Assembly: GCA_003116995.1 (NCBI GenBank)
Contig: BDSL01000004.1
Coordinates: 1,302,001-1,366,000 of the forward strand
Source: Yamagishiella unicocca
Lineage: Eukaryota > Chlorophyta > Chlorophyceae > Chlamydomonadales > Volvocaceae
Direction of reading: 5' to 3'
Length of the DNA: 64,000 nucleotides
The notes under the pieces were generated by a model. That model saw only the letters and a list, made by a program, of their open reading frames with translations, did no database searches and was not told where the DNA came from. Below, piece by piece: positions 35,725-48,824 of this stretch. How positions within the stretch are numbered: position 1 is the stretch's first letter; each line of letters opens with the position of its first letter. Position numbers and translations under genes: made by a program.

Positions 35725-38700
35725 ATGTATAGGAGACCCCAAAATATTGATTTCTTTCCCAGCAATCTCGGTGCTGGATCACTTCAGCCCTCTTCATCAG
35801 GCATGCCCGCCGACCACTTGCCTGGGACAGAACCGCGTACCACTCCCGCATCCACCGTTCTCGGCCTCGATGCAGGCAACGTGCTAGCGCGTATTGAATC
35901 GACGGTGGAGGCGCTGATAGGCGACCTTGCGGAGGGCCGCGTCCCCTCGCTGCAGCTTGCTTCGCGCACGCGCGCTCAGCCCGACGAGGACGGTCAGGAG
36001 CACGAGACCACGAGGTCCCTTATCCATCACCAGGGAGCTGGTGCCCTGCCATATGCGCGCGGTGAGGCCATGCCGCCGCGTTCTAGCTCAAGGATGAATC
36101 GCCTTGCCTTCCCCGCATTGTCTCGCAGAACCGGCCGCTGCTGACCATGCACGCGCATGACGTTTCCTCGTGAAATCACGCGCTTCCTATCCCTAACGTA
36201 TGACCGGTGTCAATTTCCTGCCATCCGTTACGCCCCAAATGCCAGTCATGGTGGTGCTCAATACCATCCACGACCTGCTTCGCCAGGGCCGTCAGGCAAC
36301 GCAGCGGGACCTGTATTACACGGTGCGTGACTCCTAGTCTGTTTCTTCCAGCGCGACATCCCACGCCCCCGACCCACATCCCACGCCTCGACCCACATCC
36401 CACGCCCCCGACCCACATCCCACCAGCGGCCGCTCCCATCCCAATATCTGCCGGCCCTCTTGGCCCTCTTCCCGTACGGTTCCCTCCCGCTTGCTCGCAG
36501 CTGCTCAAGCCGCCGCTCTTCTGCTCCGTGCGCGACGTCAACAGCGCGGTGGCAGACGCTGCGGCGCTGGTGCGGGTGCCGCGGAGCAGCCTGGGGATCA
36601 CGTGCGCGGGCCGCGGGGCTGTGGCGGGCCGGCTGCAGATGCGAGACGGCCCGGCATCGCCCTGGGTGGATTGCAGCTCGGCCGGTGGGTGCGCGTGACG
36701 TGCCAGCAATGTTCTAAGCCGCCAGTACCCTCAAGGGCTCTCTGTCCCACTCCTCCGACCCCTCAGCCCAGTGTCTCCGCCGCCGCCAACTTCTTCAAGC
36801 CATCTTCGCGGTTGCCACATTTCCGTTGTCCTTTTCCGGGCTGCGCACCCGTGCTACTCGCAAGGAAATGTGGTGGCTCTCGAGGTGTCTTGAAGCGGCC
36901 GGCGACGGTTGAGGTGCGGGGCTGGGGGGTCTAAGGGGTGGTACGGAGAGGCGGCAGGCAGGTTGGCTGGGCAGCGGTTAAGGCGCGGTGGGGCACTGGC
37001 AGGCAGCGCCTGCCTTGGCAGTAGGGAGGCCGGGGATAGTGCGTGGGGCAAGGAAGTCCAGACTGCCCTACCTGCTACGACACGGCTGTGGTGGGGCGCT
37101 GCGCTGCCATGGGGCGCTGCGCTGCCATGGGGCCTGCGGGGCGTCGAAAACAGCAAGCACGCCGCTACTACGCCTGCCTTTCCATGTGTCTCTCTGTGCG
37201 TGCAGCGCGGCCTCCAGGTTCCTGTGCCATGTCTATCACCACCGCACGTACACCTCCCGTCGCCCCGCAGGCCCCTCCGGCCGGGCGCTTCCCGGTGACC
37301 TGGCCACCATCGCCGGCTTCGGGCTGCAGCTCATGACCTCCGGCGGCGCCGCTGGCGCAACAGCGGCCGCGGCCGCGGCTGGTCCGTGCTACTTGCTGGT
37401 GGTGGAGAAGGACGCCGTCTTTCAGCGCCTGGCGGAGGACCGCATCTGGGAGCACCGTGAGAGGAGGGATGGGCGCAGGGAGGGGGGAGGGGAGGGCGGT
37501 TGGGCAGAAGTGGAGATGGCTGTGCTGTCCTTCTAGTGGTGACGGCGCTGGACCAGCAGGTGCCAGTTGAAGAGCCATCCTGGTAGTGAGGCCGAGAGCT
37601 GTGCTAAACCAAACTTGGGGCGTTCCTGGTCTCGTCTCCGCCCCGTATGCTCGTCGATCACTACACCGTGCCCGATGTGATTCCTCGTCCGTTGACTTAA
37701 CCCTGCTAGCCGCTGATCATATTCAGCCGGACAGACAGACAGGCCTGCCGCTGCGTGCCCCGCCGCCCCACCTCGCGCTGCAAACCCGCCACCCCTCCCA
37801 CCCCTCACCAGTGCCATGCGTGCTTGTCACGGCCAGGGGCATGCCGGATCTGGCCACACGTGCCTTCGCGGCCCGCCTGGCGGCCTCGTTCCCCCGCCTT
37901 CAGCCCCTGGGGCTGGTGGACTTCAACCCGGCGGGGGTGATCATCCTCACCACCTACAAGTACGGCAGCGACCGGCTGGGACCGGAGGGCCGCGCGTGAG
38001 TATGGGGTGCGTCAACACGTGTCTCATGACGTCGTGCGGGGTCATCACCCTCATCACCCACAACGCCACGCGGGTCGATAGCTCCACCCCTGCAGCCCAT
38101 AGGGCACTCATCATCGTAATAACAACATTAATAATAATATTACGCGGCCGGAGCCTGCGGCCGGAGCCTGGCGTGTATTAAGGGGGTGGGGAACTGAGGG
38201 GCGGACTCCGCCCCTATATGCCCGCCCGCACCACCGGGACACTCATCACATCTACCTCTCACAACGGACTTTTTCCACGACGCCACCAGTGAGCAATGGT
38301 ATGCCGCCTCCGCCCACTCGTACGTACCTCTCAGCCATTACTTGTACCTTCCTGAGCGCCGTGATCGCCCCGCGCGCCTCATCCTCGGTGTGCAGTCACC
38401 CGCTGCCCGGCCTGCGCTGGCTGGGCCTCCGCAGCAGCCAGCTGACGGAGGTTGAGCAGCAGCACCTGCAGCCGCTGACCGAACGCGACCAGGCGCTGCT
38501 GCGCAGCATGCGTGAGCGGCTGGCGGGGCCGGAGCCGGGCTGGGTGGCTGAGCTGGAGGCGATGGAGGCTGCGGGTTATAAGGTGCGACAGCAGGGCAGG
38601 CAGCACGCTCTGCTTGGCTGTAACTGGTGGGGCAATGTGGCAGCCACCGTATGATATTGCCCGCAAGCAGGTAAAAGATATGAATGCGGGCATGCCCGCA

Positions 38701-38850
38701 TGCATGCGGAGACACATGTCGAATATATGCGACAGTTTTCCCTTTCTGCTGCTGCAGGGCGACCTTGAGCTGACGTACCGCACGTCTGCAGGCTACGCAG
38801 GCCTTCGCGACTTGGTATTGCGATCCGTGCTGGCCAGGGACCTGGTGTGA
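35725..38850 (+). CDS. SPO11: SPO11-type meiotic topoisomerase VI subunit A homologue
   Basis: SPO11 makes the double-strand breaks that start meiotic recombination, as a dimer with a TOPOVIBL-type partner. Exons 35725-36061, 36246-36322, 36501-36684, 37271-37456, 37812-37995, 38396-38582, 38758-38850; 1248 nt, 415 residues, phases match. Residues 50-75 hold VLARIESTVEALIGDLAEG. The winged-helix catalytic motif TQRDLYYT (Tyr136/Tyr137) follows, then LFCSVRDVNSAVADAAALV and RVPRSSLGITCAGRGAVAG. The Toprim part has LLVVEKDAVFQRL (metal-binding Glu), LVTARGMPDLATRAF, LVDFNPAGVIIL and TYKYGS, then LRWLGLRSSQL. The C terminus matches the family (GLRDLVLRSVLARDLV). The second acidic position of the Toprim DxD is Asn here. 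As I recall, plant SPO11-1 also has N there, suggesting a SPO11-1 type. A TGTAA lies 547 bp downstream. The first ATG after an in-frame stop was taken as the start; Met at 35803 is an alternative. Confidence 0.93.
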
Positions 38851-40434
38851 CCGACCTGGTGGCAATCGTTGGCACCTGCGTGAGCGGCAGGGGAGAGGGG
38901 ACTGCGTGCGGATGGCTGGTGGATGCGGCGAACAACCGACACAGCAGACTCTTGGCTGGTGTTTTGCCCGGAAACGGCGCGGAGAAAACGCTAGCAGACA
39001 GTGGAAGAGCCGCACTAGCACAGCAGTTGGGGGCCAGGGAAAGGGCACCAGCAGCAGGGCGCATGCCCGCCCGCGCCACAGGCGGAGCCTGGGTGGGCAG
39101 GGCCTGCCGCCATGAATGCCTTAATTTTGCGCCGCCGCAAGTATTATGCTATGATGGGCAATGGGCTCAGCTCGTGGCCTGCACCTTCAATTGGTTTCGC
39201 GCATTAGGGGCGAGTACGGACACCGAAGAGCAAGGCATAATTCCTTGGCTTCGTGGTTTCGCTTTGTACGTCCTTATGGTTGAACCTTCCTAGCTTACGC
39301 TACGAGGTACTGATTCATGTCACAAATGAATGGAATGGATGCGAGTCGAAAAACGTGGAGTGCCGGTGCGGACACTGAAGAGAGCATAGAAAGGGCTGTA
39401 AAAAGACTGTGTTGACTGTGCTGCAGGGCAAGTGCAGGTGGTGTGAAACCCTTACACGGCTTGCAAGGTATGGAGATAGCGCCTGGTTCGGCCGGGTTTG
39501 GCACAACCCCACACGACCCCCACCGTATGTTCGCGCCCGCCGGCTAGCACCATATTGGAAGCGAGGATGCTACCGCCACGTGCAAGGACGGCTGCTGCTA
39601 CGTCAAATTTTAGCGAAGGAATGGAACCGTAGATGTTTGCCCATGTAACGGGCAGATGCCATACCGTAGACGATGAAAGCCAGCACCTGGTACACGAAGG
39701 GCGTCACGCTCCATTCGTTTCAGCTATTTACTTCAATGATGATGACGCCGTTTATGCTTACAAATGCCTAGCTTTGGGGGGGGTCATGCTGGCGAGTCGG
39801 CGAAAACAACCTACGTCGCCAGCGCCTTAAAAGCGACAAAGCGTAAACCCGGAACAATCATATACACAGCGCGACCATGTGCGCAATTAAAATGTTTCCC
39901 GAAACCTGCGTCTCCGCGGCGTTACTTGCGGCGTTGCAGGCATGGCAACCGGGAACTTGTGTTCGATTACAAGATGCGCCTTGACCTCACAACATGTGAA
40001 CACTTTAAACGTTTACGAGCTCTTATACTACGAACGTGCATGCTATCTAGTCTTATAAACCGTAGGCTCGTGTGCTTTCCGTGCGGCTGGCCCGACGGTT
40101 GAGGTTTCCGTACATTGCGTATTGGGGTCTGGCCCCAGGTTTCGCTGTCAGGGAGGCATGTGATTCAGCCTTGTTTATGCTGCGTAGGGATTCGTGCGCC
40201 TCCCGAGCCCCAAAGTTGTCTTACCTCTTTCGTCTACGAGTGACAACTTTCGTGCTCGCGCTTGCTATGGATAATTACATACCAGCAGGCTACAATCAAC
40301 AATAAAATTACGCAGTCGATGTTGAAGAAAGCTCCCGTCAGCACATTGCCGAAACACCCACGGGAGCGCAGCTCCCTTATGCCCATGACAGCATAAATTT
40401 GAACTTATAACTTAAAGGAGGATATTTTAAGCAT
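38851..40434. other. intergenic stretch between SPO11 and the ankyrin gene
   Basis: SPO11 3' UTR with TGTAA at 39397-39401, then about 1 kb without a coding signal. The region just upstream of 40435 is A/T-rich (5' UTR/promoter of the ankyrin gene). Confidence 0.5.
39397..39401 (+). terminator. TGTAA poly(A) signal candidate for SPO11
   Basis: TGTAA followed by an A run (TGTAAAAAGA), 547 bp after the SPO11 stop and the nearest one found. Confidence 0.5.
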
Positions 40435-43400
40435 ATGGGGCGCAAGAAGGCGCCGGCGGGCGGAAAACAGGTTCCCGCCGAGGATCTTCTGCGCCTGCTT
40501 CACTCGCAGAATCTCGGCAAGATCCGCACGGTGGTAAAGTCCGGACTGGACCCCAACGGTGTTGTGGAGAACACGAGCTGCTTCGACAACACGACCTGGG
40601 TGCTGAGGGACCGTAAGCCGGTGGTCCCGCTGCTCATCTTTTCCTGCTTCAACGGCGTTCCGGCTACGGTGCTGGACCTGCTGATAAAGCTTGGCGCGTC
40701 GCCAAATGCGGCAACCGACTGCGGCCTGCCGGCGCCTATGGCGGTGCTATGCGCCAAGGTCACGGCGGAGGAGCAGCGGGCGCTCTTTCAGGTGCGCAAA
40801 ATGGGGGGTGGCTTGTTGGCTCAGGCGCGGGAGGGTTCTTCGGTTCGGGGTTTCGGCGGGCGGAGTGGCAGCCCTACGACTTCCACGCCCTTTTGTTTAC
40901 ACAGCCAGCGTATCGTAACGCTTTCAGAGGGGCTTCGCCCTCTTACCGCCGGACAGGGCCGGACTGGGCTTTGCGTGTTAAGATTCACTATAAAACTCAC
41001 TAACAAACTCACTAATAAATGAGGTTGTAACTCCGGGGGCGGACGCGAAACCCGCTTGCTTATCCGAATGAGCCTTGTGCGTGGTTGGGGCGCATTGATC
41101 CCCGTTTTTTCGTTGTATTACCCACTAACCCCAGACGCCCGTGCCCAGCCCCACGGACATGCGAACCAGCCTCAGCTACTGCCGCGAGCGAGCGGAGCCG
41201 CAGTAGCAGCATAGTATCTATCTCACATTCCATACCGCACCCAACCCAACGCCTCCGTCCTCACCTTCTGCACTCTGCACCTTGTGGCCACTGGTATGGT
41301 CCTCCTGCGCCGTGCGTGACCCGTGTGGGCAGCTTGGCACTGCTCCCAGAGCCGGGCCACCGGGCCCTATGCTTGGCGGCCACCTAAAGGGTTGAAAAGG
41401 GACCCCAACTAGGGGGAAATTCGCTGGTGGAGTGATCCACATCGGCACAAGGATCGGGGTTACAACTAGGGGGAAATGTCGAGGTGCTTCACACTCGGCT
41501 TAGTTTACCGCTAAGCCGTGTGTGACCAGTACGAGCAATAAGCGGTGTGCAGTGTTGCGTGAGTACGGGATAAGAAAGCGGGAGGGCATATACACGGCAT
41601 ACACGCCATGCAGTGGCAAGCGGCATGTATTGGAGGTCACGCGCGGATGCCTCTTTCCTTCCACCTGCGCACATCATTTGATACCCGTAGCGCAGTAAGG
41701 GGCCCAAAGGGAGGGTCGCGCTGCGCGGGCAGGAAGATCTGGGGAGGAGGGGGTCAGAGAAGGAGGGGCCCAGGGAAAGGCAGGACACGGCGGCGAGGGC
41801 GGGGCAATCCCATCCCAACCGCAGTTAGAATCATCGGGTGGGGGCGGGCAGGGAGGGGTGGGCGATGCCCTCTTCCAGACACCGGCAACCCCTCCCGCTG
41901 GGTTGGGGTGCACGTGTACGGCAGTATTCCACCCGGGGTACGACAGGAGTTGAGCCCGTTACTGTAGAGGGCCGTTAGTGGGCCGTACATTACGCTTCCG
42001 CGTTACCTCCGCAAGAGGAGGGTTGCGAGCAACAGCGAAGGCGAGGGCGAGGGGACTGGGGGAACTGGGGGACCCGAGGTGGATATGTTGCGCATGGAGA
42101 CGCAGGGCGGGAACGGGAGGCGGCGGTGTCGTCGGCGGTCTCCCGGACGCGATGACCTTGTGCGTGTGCTGCGGGCGGTATCGTTTGCTAGCGCACATAA
42201 AACTGCGGGGCAGGGGGCAGCGTAGGTTCCGGCGCGTGCGGTTTCGCTCGTCTCTCTAGGCGGACGCCATCGTGGTACGATCATGGCGCACGTTATTTGT
42301 TGGTCTCGATCCAGGGTCTCGATCCAGGGTCTCGATCCAGGGTCTCGATCAGTCCAGGGTCTCTCTCGGTGCAGCTCCGTCACAACACATCCGAGTGGGG
42401 GCAGTGACGTGACACACGTGAGAAGTACGGCACTGCGCCAGCTGCATTCACGAACCAGGGGGCAGTGTTAAACAGGATGCGAGGGCGGCTTGGCGGGTGA
42501 AGGGGAGGGGGGCCGGCTCGATGGCTGGGGTCCATTGGGAGGGCATCAAAAACATATTTTACGGAGAACTTACAACTTCGGCGCCTCGCGGCACGCACGT
42601 CCATACGCAGCCGCAAGCCAGATGAGACGAACATAAGCAAGCGCGGCGCGTCCAGAGGGCACCCTTGGCATGCACGTGATCAAACCCTTGGTGTATCGTC
42701 TGGAGGGTGTCGGGGAGGTGTGGGTTGTGGACATGGGGAATTGGGGATGAGGTGCCGTGCTGGGAGCTGGGGCGCAGCAGCCGCACCCGCAGCAGCCGCA
42801 GCAGCAGCAGCAGCCGCAGCAGCAGGCCGTGAAGGAGGCTCATGTTATATGTTGGGCCTTACGCCCATGGGTTCCATGTGCGGCAGGGCCGGCCAGGGGC
42901 AAGGCAGGCGGGGGACAGGTATGGAAGAGCTCCCCCTCCCCCGCTCGTTGTCGTTCTCCCGGCGCCTCCCGCCTTCATAAGGCCCCCGTGCTCCGCCGCA
43001 TGTGGCCCCTGAGGCTCGAGGTGGGGACCGGCCCCCTCGTATCCCCACGACTCAGCCCGGCAGCAGCTCCACCCGCACCCCTGGCAGCCCTATGCCCCCG
43101 GCCCCGACACCACTCCTCGCCCCTACCCTCCTCGCCCCCCTCCTGCACCCACGGGTCTCCTGTCCTCTCATAACCCTCCTCCGCCCTCCGAAACCAACCT
43201 CGCAGGTTCTCCAGCAGCACCGCTGCAGCTCCTTTAATGCCACGGTGCGCTCCGCCCGCAACGAGGAGCCCATCCACGTGACCTCCAAGATCCTGGATCT
43301 GTCCGACTGGACCATACCGCGCAAGGTGGAGGGAGTGGGTGAGTGGGGGCCCCCTCGCCCGCAGCGCATGCCATGATGCCATGCCGTACCATGATGCCGT

Positions 43401-46400
43401 ACCTCGATGAGCATGCGACTACAGGACCTACTTCGTACCTCCTCGACTGGTCTTACACCGACTACTGAACCCACGTGACTCTCACCGTCTGCCGCCCCCT
43501 GACGCTCCGCTCCTCCTCCTCCTCCTCCTCCTCCTCCTCCTCCTCCTCCTCCTCCTCCTCCTCCTCCTCCTCCTCCTCCGCCTCCTCCTCCTCCGGCCCG
43601 CTCGCGCTCCCTCCGCCGCCACAGACTTGCTGATCCAGTTCGGCACCTTCCAGCTGCCCGGCCCGACCGGCGGCCTGGACGAGCGGGCGTTGTACGAGTT
43701 CGTTGCGACAGCCGTACGACAGCCGTGCGGTCACAAGCTGCTGGATTGCCTGTGGCGGTGCGCAGTCGGGGGAAGGGGCAGGAGGAACGCACCTCGTGGG
43801 GCTTGTGCTGAGAGCTGCGGGGACTCGCGCGGAATCCGCCTACGAATCTCCTTGTCGTATCCAAGCTGTACGACACGCAAAGACACAGCAGTGAAACCAG
43901 TCCACGCCCGGCCCGCCCTCGGCCCCACGCCTCCGTTTCCAATGTCGTCTCGCCGGGTCTTCTTGCCTTCCCCCCCTGTTTCCGCACGCCTGTGCACCCG
44001 CTACACTTCCCGTGTCGAGTAACCGGTCCTTCTTTGTAGCCCCCCCCTTCTCAAAACGTCTGTTCTAAACGGTTTTTTCTTGCATCCACGGGTCTTCCTC
44101 GAAACCCCCCGTCCTCCATGAGTCTTCCTCGAACCCCTCCCCCCTTCTCCCCCCTTCTCCAGGCACTTCCCCCAGCAGCTGCTTCCCTCCCTTCCCGCGG
44201 ACGACAACCTGCTGCTGCGCTCGCTGACCGACTCCTGGATGGACCCCGCCTGGCGCCACAGCGAGGAGCGGCAGCACACCGTGACCATGGGGGTGGTGCT
44301 CCGGACGCTGTTCGAGCACGCGAGCATACAGCAGCCGCAGCGGGAGGCAGTGGGTGGGTGCGGGAGGGTGGCGGGCTGGGGATGGGGCTGGGGATGGGGG
44401 GAGAGTGAGAGGAAAGGAGACCCGTGGATGGGGGTGGGAAGGGGTTGCTGTAGGAAAGGTTATGGAGGCGGGAGGTGGGGTGCGGTGTTATGGAGTGGAT
44501 TGGAGTGGACCCCAGCTTTAGGACAGAGCGCGCCGTGCAGCCCTAATCTCTCCCCTAAGCTTCCTCACCACTCCCCAGCCTGGCCTCCTGCCCCCCCTCA
44601 AACTATTCTGTCCCGTCGCGTAAACGGTTTTTATGCCACCCCTCGAAAACCCGCCCCGCCCGCCTTCCCTCCCTCCCTCGCCCCGCCCTCCCCCCTCCCC
44701 CACCAGCCTGCTGGCTGCGCGCCAACATGACCGTCCTGCTGTATCGCCCCGAGCTGGTGGCCTCGCTGCTGGACCGCTCCAGGGGGCTCCAGGGAGGGGG
44801 CGGGGGCGCCCAGGCCCTCGGAACAGCCAGCGACAGCGACAACGCCAGCGGCGCCGACGGCGGCCCTGCTCTGGTGTTCCGGCCGGATGACTGCGACCTG
44901 GCGCTGCCCGTGGGGCTGCTGGCGGGGCCGGGTTCGGCCCAGGAGGAGGTGCCGGTGGCCCCCCAGATGAGCCTTATGCTGGCGTACACGGTGGACCCCG
45001 ACGAGCACCTGGCGCGGCAGGGTGGGTGGCGGAGGGACGTGGGGGCGTCACGGGGGTGAGGCGAAGCAACCAACTGATAGTCCGTAGTCGTGATAACCGT
45101 AGTCGTGATAACCGTAGTCTAGCAGGAGGCGCGGCAGGGTGCGTGGGAGGGGATGGGTTTGGGGTTTGGGGTTTTGGATTTAGGGGCGGTTGGACAATGG
45201 GAGGATGGTGTCACATATGCACGTGGTGCTGCGAACCCGAGCCGAGCGGAGCGTTTGGTGTTGGTGTGTCAGTGCAGCAGCGGAAAGAGGCGAATGGAGG
45301 GAGTGATTTGGGGTCGATTGGCAGGTGGGGCCAGGTGGGGGCTGGGGCCGGTTCCCTTCCACACTGCACCTTTCCCCGGGCTGCCCGTGTTTCCTCCGAC
45401 AGGTGTGGAGATGTTGCTGAGTCGAGGCGCGCGAGTGGACTTGCCCTGCCGCCTGGGCCGGGAGCTGCTGGGGGAGGACAGCGACGGTGACGTCACACCG
45501 CTCGTGGTACGACACGGAGGGCGGGACGGGGTTCGTACGGCGGCGGGAGTGCCGTACGCGGCGAGGGCCCTCATGATGCCGCCCCCGACCGACTGCGGGT
45601 GATCTGTGACATTGTTTCAGCGCGCTACTAGCCCACAGTAAAACCCTAAAACCCCACCACGGGCCCCTTGACACCTGACAATCTCGCCTCTACTCCCGCC
45701 TCGCCACTCTGCAGGCGGCTTTCATGCCGTACCAACGGAACCCGGGCATAGGTGAGTGGTGCGCCGTACTTTGCCGTTGCAATGCTCGCGCGACGAGCAC
45801 TGAGGTTCCTGACGCAGCGGCGGCGGCGGCGCAGCCCAGCTATCGGGTATCGCGCGCGCATGTTGAGTCGTAAGATGTGCGTCGTGAGATGTGAGTGGCG
45901 AGGGCAGGCCAACCCAATCCGGCTGGGCTCGGCCAGCTAACGGCTCGCCTCCCTCCTCCCTCTCTCCTCCCTCAACTCCAACCAGGGCGCGTCGTCCGCT
46001 TGTCCCCCCCGTACACACCCTCGCACCCTCACACGCCTCCCCCATCCCCGCGGCCCCCCCCAGTTGAGCTCTTGTGGCGGCGCTTCTCCGAACACAACCC
46101 CGGCCAAGCCACGCACGAGGTGGCCGCGCGCATGCGCGCCGCCGCGCACTCCCTCTTCCTCTCCTTGCCGGGCTGGCGTGACGCGCTGGACCGGGCAGCT
46201 CGCGCCGCCGCCGCCGCCGCCACCACCACGGCCACGGCCACGGACGGCGGCGAAGCCGCCGCCGCCACCGTCGACGATTCGGGTGACTCAGGTCACCAGC
46301 GTGCCGCGACGGACCCGCTGCAGGACGGCAGCGGCGGCGGCGGCGGCGGCGGCTTCGATGAGGCCATGCCGATGCTCTGCTCCCGAGAGCGGCTCCGAGA

Positions 46401-48792
46401 CCTGTTGGACAGCAACGTGTTGGACTTCGTCGACAGCCGCAACCTGGAGCAGGTCGAGGCGGTGCTGATGGACCTCCTGTCGCAGATTGCAGCGGCGCCC
46501 CGCGGCGCGGCGGAGGCGGCGGAGGCGGCGGGGGCGGCAGAGGCGGCGGAGGTGGCGGAGGCGGCGGAGGCGGCGGAGGCTGCTGCTCCGGACCTGCGGT
46601 CTCAGCTGGCGATGGTTTCGGAGCAGCTGGAGCGGGAGCAGGCGCGGCTGGAGGAGCTGTACGGCAGCGAGCGCAGCGACGCGGAGGTGGCGGACGACCC
46701 CGAGGTGTGGCGCACGGAGGCGCTGGTGGAGGCGCTGGCGGCGGTGCAGCGCTGCCTGCAGCGAGCACAGGCCGACGCCGCTGGCGGCGCAGCCGCCTGC
46801 GGCGACGGCACCAGCACCAGCAGCAGCTGCGGCGGCTCCTTCGAGCTTCCTCCCGGCGTTGCCTTTGTCGAGGTGGTGGCGGCGCGCATCATAGGCCAGC
46901 CGGAGTGGGGCTTCTCTCGCGGCCTGCTGCTGCAGTTGGGCGTGTGCCAAATGCGCCGCATGCTGAGAGCCTTCAGGGCCGAGGGCGACCCAGCCGGCGC
47001 CCGAGGCATGGCGGGCCAGATCGAGGTGCTGCGGCGGCACTATGAGGAGCTGATGGGCGGGATGGAGGTTCCGGAGCAGCGGCTGCTGGCGGATCTGGTG
47101 GCGACGCTGGAGGCCACGGACGCGGCGCGCACGGCGGAGGAGGCCGAGGAGGACGGGCTGGCGGCAGCGGCGGCACAGCTTCAGCCGGAGCGGAAGCAGC
47201 AGGGCAGTGCAGTGGCGGCGGCAGCGCCGCCGGCGGCGCAAGCAGGGGCGAGCCTAGAGGCGGATGGATCGCAGGCGGTGGCGGCGGCGGCGGCGGGAGT
47301 TGGAGCCGTCGCCGACGCCGCCGCGGCAGTCGTACAGGATGGCTTGTCGTACATTTGCAGGCATGACATGCACCGTGCACTGCTTCCCGGGGAGTCGCTG
47401 GACGACGACAGCGGCAGCGGCGGCGCCGCCAGCGGCAGCAGCGGCGGTAGCGGCAGCGGCAGCGGCAGCGGCAGCGGCGAGCGGCGGCGCGCTAGGCGCT
47501 CGGGCAGCAGGGGTAGCAGGGGCAGTAAGGACCGCCCGTTGGAGCCGCTCAAAGCCCACACGACCGCCGGCAACAGGGCTGGCGGCCGCAGCCGCCATGA
47601 CAGCCCTACGGCCTGCGACGGCTGCCGGACCCCGGCGCCGGCGGCGGCAGCGACGCCGCTGCCGGATGACGTGGCGCCTGTCGGCGCAGCCGTACAGCAT
47701 CCGCGGAGGCGGCTGCAGGGCCTTGGCGGCGGCAGCCGCCGTGTACGACGCGCGTACGAGAGTGAAAGCGGCGCCGGCTTCCTGGATGGTGTGGTAGCAC
47801 CGACGGGGGACGGCTGGGGCGACCCGGCTCTGCTGCTGGGGGCCACGAACGTCATGTCGGTGCCACCGCACGTACGGCACAGTAACCGTACGGCGGCGAG
47901 CGGCTCGTCCAACGGATCCCACCGCGAGCTCGGGTCGTACGAGTACTTGGGAGCCGCCGTGATGCTGAAGAACTTCGGCGATGATGACGACAACGGCGAT
48001 GTGGCTGGCGGCAGCGGCGCCAACGCCGGCGGCGCCGGCGGCGGCGCATTCGGAGGTGGTCGGTACGGCAGCGCGGCCAGCAGCACGTATGACACGCCGA
48101 TGGAGGGCAGCGGCGACGACGCGGAGTCGCTGCTGGCCCAAGTGCGGGGGTGCAACGGCGGCGGCGGCGACGCCGCCGCCGTTGCCGCCGCCGCCGCCGC
48201 CGCGCGCGTTGCGCGGCGGCTCAGCGCCGGCTCGAACGGCAGCTCGGGGGAATCGTACGGCAGTGCGCAGGGCGGCTACGGAGCGGGGCAGGGTTACGGA
48301 CCCGAGTACGGCCTGGAGAGTGTGGGGGGCGACATGGGCGCCCTGGACCTTGTGGGCCGCCGGGCGCCTGCCGCTTGTCGGTCCAGCCGCAGATTGCGCG
48401 CCAGCGGCCGCGGCGACTCGCGCCGCCATCGGGCCAGCGCGAGCAGCGGCGGCGCCAGCGGCGGCGGCGCGCGCGCCGCCAACGGCCGGCGCGCCGCCGC
48501 CGCTGCCGCCGACGCCAGCGCCGCCGCCGCCGCTTTGTCTGTGCGCGTGGCGAGCGCACACCAAGCGGATGACGGCGACGACGACGACGAGGAGGGGGGG
48601 GGCGAGGATGTCCTGCTGCTGGCTGCGGTGGCGGCTGGTGCGCTGGAGCTAGCAGCCACAGCAGGGGCTGTGACGACTGTCCAGGAGCGGCACCCTCAGC
48701 AACAGCACCCACAAGCGGGCTGTCCGGCGATGCAATCCCACTCCTACCCTCAGCAGCAGCAACAGCCGCGACAGCAGCAACAGCAGCAACAG

Positions 48793-48824
<32 letters not shown>

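Noticed and set aside
36167..36245. In-frame-looking exon RFLSLTYDRC before SPO11 exon 2
   Set aside because: Its frame does not continue into VMVVLNTIHDLL; the donor at 36062 and acceptor at 36245 give the correct phase without it.
40414..40421. Shine-Dalgarno-like AAAGGAGG 14 bp before the ankyrin-gene ATG
   Set aside because: The gene is spliced nuclear DNA; the match is chance.
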